Positions 58,507 through 64,000 of a stretch of 64,000 bases of DNA are shown in pieces (position 1 is the stretch's first letter; each line of letters starts with the position of its first letter). The DNA lies in the NCBI RefSeq assembly GCF_000383915.1, contig NZ_KB912942.1:7196388-7260387 (forward strand), in the 5' to 3' direction. Below the pieces are notes generated by a model. The model ran no database searches. It was not told the origin of the DNA and saw only the letters and a program-made list of their open reading frames with translations. Origin of the DNA: Amycolatopsis benzoatilytica AK 16/65. Lineage in GTDB: Bacteria; Actinomycetota; Actinomycetes; Mycobacteriales; Pseudonocardiaceae. The translations under genes and the position numbers were made by a program.

Positions 58507-59151
58507 ATGGCGGACAACCCGGAGGCGACCAGCGCTGACCTGGCCAGCCTGCGCGGAGCCGCGCTGCTGGACGCGCTGGATCGCACCGAAGCAGTCGACG
58601 CGAGCGCGCTCGACGTGAACGCGGTCGCCGACGCCATCGACCCGCGCGAGCTGGGCCGCGCCGACATGAACCGGCTGCTGGCGGCTCTGCTGCGGCTGTC
58701 CGAGGAGGTGCCGGCGTTCTCGCTGGCGAAGGTCGACCCGGCGAAGTTCGCCACGCTCGTCGCACGCGCGTCGCGGGCGCAGCTAGAGGCGGTCGTCGCC
58801 GAGCGGCCGTTGCGTGAGCGGGTGCTGGACGAGATCTTCGAGCGCATGGGCGCGCATATCCGTGCGCGTTCGCTGCACGCGGTAGTCCACTGGCGACTGT
58901 CCGGCGGCATCGGCGACGGCGGTTACGACCGCTACGAGACGGTCCTTGCCGAAGGGACCTGCACGGTGTCCCGCGAAATGCGCGAGAAACCCCGGGTGAC
59001 GATTACGCTTTCCCCTGTGGACTTCTTCCGCATCATCACCCACCAGGCGACGCCCGCGGTGCTGTTCGTGACCGGAAAACTCAAGGTCAAGGGCGACCTC
59101 GCGTTCGCGGCCGGCCTGGTTGGCCACTTCGACCTGCCCCGCCCGGCCTGA
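58507..59151 (+). CDS. SCP2 sterol-binding domain protein, copy 1
   Basis: 214-aa protein. The C-terminal half carries an SCP2-like fold (VVHWRLSGGIGDGGYDRYETVLAEGTCTVSREMREKPRVTITLSPVDFFRIITH...LFVTGKLKVKGDLAFAAGLV); the N-terminal half is helical. AAGGGG lies upstream of the ATG. It is the first gene of a pair with a paralogue 3 bp downstream. A lipid-binding or carrier role is inferred from the domain. Likely under the adjacent TetR operator. Confidence 0.85.
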   Translation: MADNPEATSADLASLRGAALLDALDRTEAVDASALDVNAVADAIDPRELGRADMNRLLAALLRLSEEVPAFSLAKVDPAKFATLVARASRAQLEAVVAERPLRERVLDEIFERMGAHIRARSLHAVVHWRLSGGIGDGGYDRYETVLAEGTCTVSREMREKPRVTITLSPVDFFRIITHQATPAVLFVTGKLKVKGDLAFAAGLVGHFDLPRPA

Positions 59152-59154
59152 GTC

Positions 59155-59754
59155 ATGGTGCGCAGACGCTCGCGAGCCGCGCACCCGCCCGGCGAGCACG
59201 CGGTCAACGGGTTCGCCCGGACGCTCGTGGTGGGCAAGCTGACCCCGGAGCAGTTCGTGCGGGTCCTGGAGACGCTGCACATGCTGGGCGAGGCGGGGGC
59301 CGGCATCGAAATCCCGTCGCTGACCACGCAGTCGCTGGTCGACGTGGTCGCGGCCGCGTCGCGTGAGCAGCTGAAAGGCATCGCCGACCACGCCGAGCTG
59401 CGCGCGGTGTTCCTGGACGAGATCTTCCGGCGAATGTCGGAACACTTCCGGCCGGAACGGGCCCGGCACGTGGACGTCGTGGTCTCCTGGCGCTTCCCCA
59501 CCGGCACCGACGAGGAGTTCGACCGCTACCAGACGGTGATCGAGGACGGGCTGTGCGTGTCGAGCACCGACCTGGCCCGGACGCCGGACACCACCATCAC
59601 GGTGGCGGTAGAGGATTTCATCCGGATGGCGACCGGCAACGCCGCGGTGGCGGCGATGTTCGTGACCGGGAAGGTGAAGGTCAAGGGGGAGTACGCACCG
59701 GCGGTCCGGTTGTCGGGGTACTTCGACATTCCCAAGCCCAGCGGGTCGGCTTAG
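59155..59754 (+). CDS. SCP2 sterol-binding domain protein, copy 2
   Basis: 199-aa paralogue of the previous gene with the same layout: LTPEQFVRVLETLHMLGEAGAG... helical part, then VVSWRFPTGTDEEFDRYQTVIEDGLCVSS and VAAMFVTGKVKVKGEYAPAVRLSGYF. It begins 3 bp after copy 1. The last 4 nt overlap the convergent 59751-60545 gene. The pair probably form a heterodimer or lipid carrier. Confidence 0.85.
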   Translation: MVRRRSRAAHPPGEHAVNGFARTLVVGKLTPEQFVRVLETLHMLGEAGAGIEIPSLTTQSLVDVVAAASREQLKGIADHAELRAVFLDEIFRRMSEHFRPERARHVDVVVSWRFPTGTDEEFDRYQTVIEDGLCVSSTDLARTPDTTITVAVEDFIRMATGNAAVAAMFVTGKVKVKGEYAPAVRLSGYFDIPKPSGSA

Positions 59755-60545
59755 CTGACCGCAGTTCGACCGCGCGTGTGTCGAGGCAGTCTCTCGGCCC
59801 GAAAAGCGTGCACCGAGTCGTGAGCTGCTCGTCGGATCTCTGCCTCAAGCTGTTCGTTCTCAAGCGTCTCGAAGGACATGAATGCACCGAGTCGCAGCAA
59901 GCGTTTGAGGAAGTCCTTCAAAAGGTCCGTCTCGTTCAATCCGCTGGTGTCGATCTCGTTCCACACGTAGAGGATGGCGCGGACAAGCTGAGGACTGCCG
60001 CCAAGCGTGCGTCGCCGAGCGTAGATTTGGTCGAAAGCTCCTTCTCCCAGGATATGTAGTGCTGCGTACGGAGTGGCGCTCGCCGGATCGTGGACCAGAT
60101 GCGCACGCCACCAGAGACGGCCAAAAACGTGGCGCGTCAGGTCCTTGGCGAGAAACCGCTCGTCGGTCCGGCTCTCGAACCGCCAGAACGAAATGTCGGG
60201 CATTAGTATGAGAGCGAGGAACACCCAGATGTCCCTGGCTGCTGCCTCAGCCGGAGCCAGACCGGTAGTCCGATGGAGCAGTTCGCCGACTGCACGGTCG
60301 AATTCGGTTCGAGCGCTCGTCGTCGTTTTATCAGGGAAGCCTGCCACTCGTGCAACATCTACCACGGCCTGGCGCAGTCGTTTCAGATCCGTCTCCGGTA
60401 CGCGATCCCCACCGGTAGCCGCGTAAACAGCGGCGTCGTGTCGAAAACTCACGTGCTGCATGAGGTCTTCGATCGACAAGGTCTTGTACTCTCCGTAGAG
60501 GTTATGCGCCTCGCGGGGTAGTAAACGTGGGTAGAGAACACTCAT
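59751..60545 (-). CDS. DUF6339-like protein, last gene of the right-edge defence operon
   Basis: 264-aa soluble protein resembling DUF6339: YPRLLPREAHNLYGEYKTLSIEDLMQHVSFRHDAAVYAATGGDRVPETDLKRLRQAVVD, later IWVFLALILMPDISFWRF and HLVHDPASATPYAALHILGEGAFDQIYARRR. No catalytic motif is evident. Its ATG shares the A of the upstream gene's TGA stop (TGATG), so it is co-translated. Base composition is lower in GC than the flanking genes, suggesting transfer. Confidence 0.75.
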   Translation of the reverse strand: MSVLYPRLLPREAHNLYGEYKTLSIEDLMQHVSFRHDAAVYAATGGDRVPETDLKRLRQAVVDVARVAGFPDKTTTSARTEFDRAVGELLHRTTGLAPAEAAARDIWVFLALILMPDISFWRFESRTDERFLAKDLTRHVFGRLWWRAHLVHDPASATPYAALHILGEGAFDQIYARRRTLGGSPQLVRAILYVWNEIDTSGLNETDLLKDFLKRLLRLGAFMSFETLENEQLEAEIRRAAHDSVHAFRAERLPRHTRGRTAVS

Positions 60546-61441
60546 CAGTTCTCCTCCAGAATACGAACGGCGTGCTGCAACTCGGTGGCGAATGTGGCTG
60601 GAGACTGCTGCTGGGTACGGCGCAGGTGAGCCACGCTCTGTTCGGCAAACAGTCGCGCAATCAGACTCTGCAGGGTGCTGCCCATGCTGTCCTCGCCGTA
60701 GTCGGCGGCTAAATCGAAGTCAGGCTCATGCAACGCGTATTCGACCAAAGTGCGGGCGACGTCCGCGTGGACTGTCGACAACACCACGCGGTCGACTGGT
60801 TTCGGCTTGGCGGCGTTGCGCAGCGCATCCACTACAACTTTTTTCCGCTCGTTCACCAGTAGCAGCAGCGCTCCCATGGTGGCTGTCTCTAGGCCGCCGC
60901 CGACCTGGAGGTGCCAGCCAGCGTCTTCGGGATACTGGGTCTTCGAGAAGTCGACCACCGCTATTGGGAAGAGGGGCGCGTCGCCCTGGAGCCGAGTGCT
61001 GTAGTGATCTGCCCACAGTACCGACCCGGCCCGACGAGCGGAGGCCAACGCCCCGGAGTCGCAGTACTCCGCGAGGACCAACGAGGTCTCCAGTTCTAGC
61101 ACGCCGCCAAGCTGGTCCCCGGACAACAGTGCGTCGAGCTTGACTTCGACAGTGCCCGTCTCGGGCAGCGGAATCCGAGATCCTGCTGCTTTAAGTCCCG
61201 AGCCAGTGGCGGTCCACACCATCGCGAGGGTGAGTTTGGCGGACGGAGGCAGACCAGTAGCTCGGCGTACGAGGTCCACGTCGACTCTGATCTGTCGCCG
61301 CACTGGTAGATCCATTCGATAGTCCCAGTCGCTCAGAGCGGTTGGCAATTCGACGGGTACGTCGTCGATCAGCCACTGCCAAGGTCCGGCCACTACCGAG
61401 TCCGCAGCGGCGAGACGGTATGGCGGTGCCTGCCTGCTCAC
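60545..61441 (-). CDS. Uncharacterised protein of the right-edge operon
   Basis: 298-aa soluble protein, no family recognised. It contains two beta-rich halves (PVRRQIRVDVDLVRRATGLPPSAKLTLAMVWTATG; GTVEVKLDALLSGDQLGGVLELETSLVL) and a C-terminal helical region (STLQSLIARLFAEQSVAHLRRTQQQ). It overlaps its upstream neighbour by 4 nt and its downstream one by 1 nt. Because it is locked into the operon it is probably a structural or effector subunit of the same system. Confidence 0.8.
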   Translation of the reverse strand: MSRQAPPYRLAAADSVVAGPWQWLIDDVPVELPTALSDWDYRMDLPVRRQIRVDVDLVRRATGLPPSAKLTLAMVWTATGSGLKAAGSRIPLPETGTVEVKLDALLSGDQLGGVLELETSLVLAEYCDSGALASARRAGSVLWADHYSTRLQGDAPLFPIAVVDFSKTQYPEDAGWHLQVGGGLETATMGALLLLVNERKKVVVDALRNAAKPKPVDRVVLSTVHADVARTLVEYALHEPDFDLAADYGEDSMGSTLQSLIARLFAEQSVAHLRRTQQQSPATFATELQHAVRILEEN

Positions 61442-63384
61442 GAGGTAACCTCCGCGCGTTCAGTAACCACCGTGATCTCGGTCATCGTGTCCGGTGCGGG
61501 CCGAACAAGGACTCGCCATGTTTTGCCGTCACCATCGAGTGACAGCGCCGGAGCTCGGTGCAGTGTCCCGTCCGGTCCCTCCCAGCCGAAGAACTCCGGT
61601 TCGTCTGCCCCACGCGGAGGATCGGTTTCGCGACCGCTGGTGCCCGCTAGCGTCACCCCGAGCTCCGCGACGCATCGGTGTACGCCGGGAGTGGAGATCC
61701 GGAAAGCCTGGATGAGGACCAGGTGTCCGGCGCGTATCTCGTAGTAGGGAGCATCGACGTACTCGACGCGCGCTCGCCGGCTGCTTGATGGGCTCGGGCG
61801 CAAGGCGATCGGATGGGTGTCGTTGCTCTTGTCGCGCAGGACTGGCTCGGCGGTCGAGCCACTGGTCGTTGTCGAGCCATAGAGGTCGCCGGTGTGCTGC
61901 GATGCGACCGGCTCCTGAGTCGGCGATACGGGCCTGAACGCCGTTCGGTAGTCCGATGCACCGCCGCTTCCCCAGGAGCCTGCTACCAGGTCGGAGAACG
62001 CGCGGCTGGCGGCGCCTAACGCGATCTCTGAAGAGCTAGCGCGGACGCGACCGTCGAGCTCGACTAGCTCTTCCACTGATTCCCGGATCCTGGTGAAGGT
62101 GGTCTTGACGAAGGTCTTGTCCCAACCGTCGAGGGACTGCCAGTGCCACGCGTCGTGCGTCGGAGGTTCCGACGCAGCGAATGTGCTGTCGAGTGCCGTG
62201 TCCGAACGGAAGACTCCCGCGTAGGAGACGTACTCGGCCGCAGGCTTTGGCCCCTCGTAATATGTCACGACCAGTTCGGCTGTGCGCATCAGGCAAACGT
62301 GGTGCACGGTAGTTCCGATACCTGACGCCGTACCTGCGGCTGTTTCATCGAAGGGCGGCAGGAACCGTTTCACGAGCCCCAGTTGCCCGAGCTTGGCTCT
62401 CGGTTTGCGGCACTCGATCGAACGCGCGTCCTGTGAGCGCATTGCTTCGTAGGCGGCGACGAACATGTCCAGCGGGCTGGTCTCGCGCGGGTCCGGGACT
62501 GCGATGGTGATTCCGTCGCACTGTACCGAAAATCTCATGGGAGGATTTCGATTGGGCTCTGCGAGCATTTTCGGCCAGAGGTTCCACGCGATCGTGTCGG
62601 CCAGGTAATCGCCCGCTTCCTCATTCGTGCGGTCACCCAGATCGGGATCGATGACTACGATGGTCGTACCGGTCTCATCGGGGCCGAACTGGCGTAGGCC
62701 CAGCTGTTCTGCCGCTTCATCGGCCTCGACATTGACGAGCGGTTCGACTACACCGTCCGGAGAGGGAGCTCCCCACCAGTGGCGACCAGTGAATCGGTGC
62801 CCGCACAGCCCTTCGCCTTCCGCGTAGCTTTTCCAGAGAGCGCATCCTATTAAACGGGTTTCGTATCCGGTCTCGACTCGGCACCGCGTGTGCACGAGCA
62901 CGGTTCCTGGCCGGCTCAGGAGGTAGAAAACCCCTTTGCCGAAACCGTAGGTGCCGCCGCCGAGTTCAGTGTCGCGTGGTTCGCCAATATTTCGGACAAA
63001 GGAAACGAAGTCATGGTTCTCCACGACCGCGTTATCTGCTCGGGTGGGTCCGCCCAGCCCAGTCGTGCCGCGGTCCGACACAGTCAAGATACGAATGGAT
63101 GGTCCCGTGAGCGACTTTCGCAGTGGCAGGTTCTCGGGCGCAGGCAATCGGCGGGCGAGTAGTTCCCGCCAGGCATGCGCGTGTGCCGCGCCCACGACTC
63201 GTAGGTCTAGGCGGTAGTCGACAGTGGCCCCGTCCGCACGGGCGTCCCAGCTGTTTTGTGCCGATTCTCGTACCAGTACAGTCAGCAGATCAAGCTCGGG
63301 ACGGCCGAGTTGATTGCGGATGCCTTCCGCCGCGCTCGCCCCTTCTGGCGGAAATCGTTGGGAGTGCCAAGAAGCATCGGTCAC
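61438..63384 (-). CDS. GHKL-fold ATPase (HSP90/MutL/MORC-like) of the right-edge operon
   Basis: 648-aa protein. The GHKL ATPase motifs are visible: N box VRESAQNSWDA (Asn44, Asp47), G1 box SDRGTTGLGG (Asp104, Gly106) and G2 lid GGGTYGFGKGVFY (residues 142-153). A C-terminal region (~430-648) includes a Ser/Thr-rich linker and a beta-domain (YYEIRAGHLVLIQAFRIS). Similar ATPases occur with nucleases in phage-restriction systems (MutL/MORC-type R-M systems of Iyer and Aravind). It overlaps both neighbours by 4 nt. Role in DNA clamping or ATP-dependent nuclease loading is inferred. Confidence 0.85.
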   Translation of the reverse strand: MTDASWHSQRFPPEGASAAEGIRNQLGRPELDLLTVLVRESAQNSWDARADGATVDYRLDLRVVGAAHAHAWRELLARRLPAPENLPLRKSLTGPSIRILTVSDRGTTGLGGPTRADNAVVENHDFVSFVRNIGEPRDTELGGGTYGFGKGVFYLLSRPGTVLVHTRCRVETGYETRLIGCALWKSYAEGEGLCGHRFTGRHWWGAPSPDGVVEPLVNVEADEAAEQLGLRQFGPDETGTTIVVIDPDLGDRTNEEAGDYLADTIAWNLWPKMLAEPNRNPPMRFSVQCDGITIAVPDPRETSPLDMFVAAYEAMRSQDARSIECRKPRAKLGQLGLVKRFLPPFDETAAGTASGIGTTVHHVCLMRTAELVVTYYEGPKPAAEYVSYAGVFRSDTALDSTFAASEPPTHDAWHWQSLDGWDKTFVKTTFTRIRESVEELVELDGRVRASSSEIALGAASRAFSDLVAGSWGSGGASDYRTAFRPVSPTQEPVASQHTGDLYGSTTTSGSTAEPVLRDKSNDTHPIALRPSPSSSRRARVEYVDAPYYEIRAGHLVLIQAFRISTPGVHRCVAELGVTLAGTSGRETDPPRGADEPEFFGWEGPDGTLHRAPALSLDGDGKTWRVLVRPAPDTMTEITVVTERAEVTS

Positions 63385-64000
63385 GCGTTCTCCTCGGTGA
63401 TGCGATGAACCCGACCGCGGATTCCGTCCAGGTCGACGACCGCGGGACGTTGGCCAGAGAGGTCCAAGGTGTATTCGAGGTCAGCGACGTCGGGGGGCAC
63501 CACATGCGGGTCGATCCGGGGAAATTCTTCGTGCACTTCGTACCACCGCTGCTCCCGGATTTCGAAGCGTATGTCGTGGTACCGGCCGGCGTCTGCGGGC
63601 AGGTAGCCCGCCTCGGCGAGTTTGAACAGAAGACCAGTGTCGTCATCGCTGGCCTGTCGGGTCTTCCCGACGAGTTCAGCGAGGGTCATGCCTCGCTCCG
63701 GGACGCGCTCCAGCCGGATCCACACCAGGTCGAGACTCCCGTGAGCAGGCGGTTGGAGTTGGTTGATCCCGTGTATTCGGACAGTCCGGTTCCGGTCAGC
63801 TGTCGAGGTCTTCACCTCGATGCTGTGTGACCCGACCGCGAAATCGTGTCGGCTGCCCGACGGGCCTGTCCAGAAGTCGACCGCGGTGCTCTGTTCGGCC
63901 AGCAACTCGTTGAGCACGATCAGCTCGCCGAACAGCCCGGCGAGCTGACCGACGCCCAACGGTGCGGGTGCATGCCGGAATAGGTCGCGCCAGCGGTTCA
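63381..64000 (-). CDS. DUF4420 PD-(D/E)XK-like nuclease, 5' end cut by window edge
   Basis: The frame stays open to the window edge (in-frame residues NRWRDLFRHAPAPLGVGQLAGL), so the start lies beyond 64000 and the TTG at 63959 is probably internal. The nuclease core follows: GELIVLNELL, then WTGPSGSRHDFAVGSHSIEVKTST, giving the D...ExK catalytic triad (Asp of RHDF, Glu and Lys of IEVK) typical of DUF4420 (PF14390). ~205 residues are visible. It overlaps the GHKL ATPase by 4 nt. A further gene upstream is likely. Confidence 0.85.
   Translation of the reverse strand, partial: NRWRDLFRHAPAPLGVGQLAGLFGELIVLNELLAEQSTAVDFWTGPSGSRHDFAVGSHSIEVKTSTADRNRTVRIHGINQLQPPAHGSLDLVWIRLERVPERGMTLAELVGKTRQASDDDTGLLFKLAEAGYLPADAGRYHDIRFEIREQRWYEVHEEFPRIDPHVVPPDVADLEYTLDLSGQRPAVVDLDGIRGRVHRITEENA

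Overview
The window reads as chromosomal DNA of a high-GC mycolata-related actinomycete, most likely a Pseudonocardiaceae member such as Amycolatopsis. Two blocks match the Mycobacterium tuberculosis gene order: ponA1 - DUF5318 (Rv0049) - PadR (Rv0047c) - ino1 (Rv0046c) at the left end, and fadA2 / fabG4 - htdX (Rv0243, Rv0242c, Rv0241c) near 54-58 kb. An AftB-type arabinofuranosyltransferase, F420-type LLM oxidoreductase, GTP-dependent pckG and many leaderless or GTG starts fit the same picture. GC content is high nearly everywhere (judged by eye), so most long antisense frames are shadows.

Layout. 0-4.7 kb: PonA1 (cut by the window edge), DUF5318, PadR, inositol-phosphate synthase, HAD phosphatase. 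4.7-6.4 kb: MarR-MFS efflux operon. 6.5-14 kb: secreted PhoX-like protein, SdrD-like surface protein, AftB-type glycosyltransferase, SDR, SAH/MTA-deaminase-type amidohydrolase. 14.1-27 kb: two NarL-type two-component systems next to three ABC transporters (one FtsX type, two tandem duplicated ABC-2 pairs), with trmB between. 27-33.7 kb: cluster of two dynamin-like GTPases with a GrpE-like protein, a membrane protein plus TetR pair, and a Ca-loop repeat protein. 34-44.8 kb: pckG with a structured leader, F420 oxidoreductase with a small ABC exporter, a truncated EndoU domain fused to a MafI-like tail, an XRE regulator beside a DnaA-box cluster, an SSS symporter pair, ceramidase-like, AhpD-like and MarR-GNAT genes. 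45-53.4 kb: complete dmpKLMNOP-ordered phenol hydroxylase operon, divergent AraC activator, AAA ATPase and TipA-like MerR. 53.6-59.8 kb: DoxX-like gene, fadA2 / fabG4-htdX with a TetR regulator and two SCP2-domain proteins. 59.75-64 kb: a four-gene, tightly overlapping minus-strand operon encoding a PD-(D/E)XK DUF4420 nuclease (cut by the window edge), a GHKL ATPase and two uncharacterised proteins, probably a restriction/anti-phage system.

Non-coding features of note are a family of ~47-55 bp palindromes (core GTGAAGGG...CCCTTCAC) lying between four convergent gene pairs, a CCCAATG-type repeat cluster, several palindromic operators beside their likely regulator genes, and a terminator-like hairpin in the pckG leader. 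The best candidates for new biology are the right-edge nuclease/GHKL operon, the EndoU-MafI fusion, the dynamin-GrpE cluster and the repeat family. No rRNA, tRNA, CRISPR array, integrase or insertion sequence was seen.
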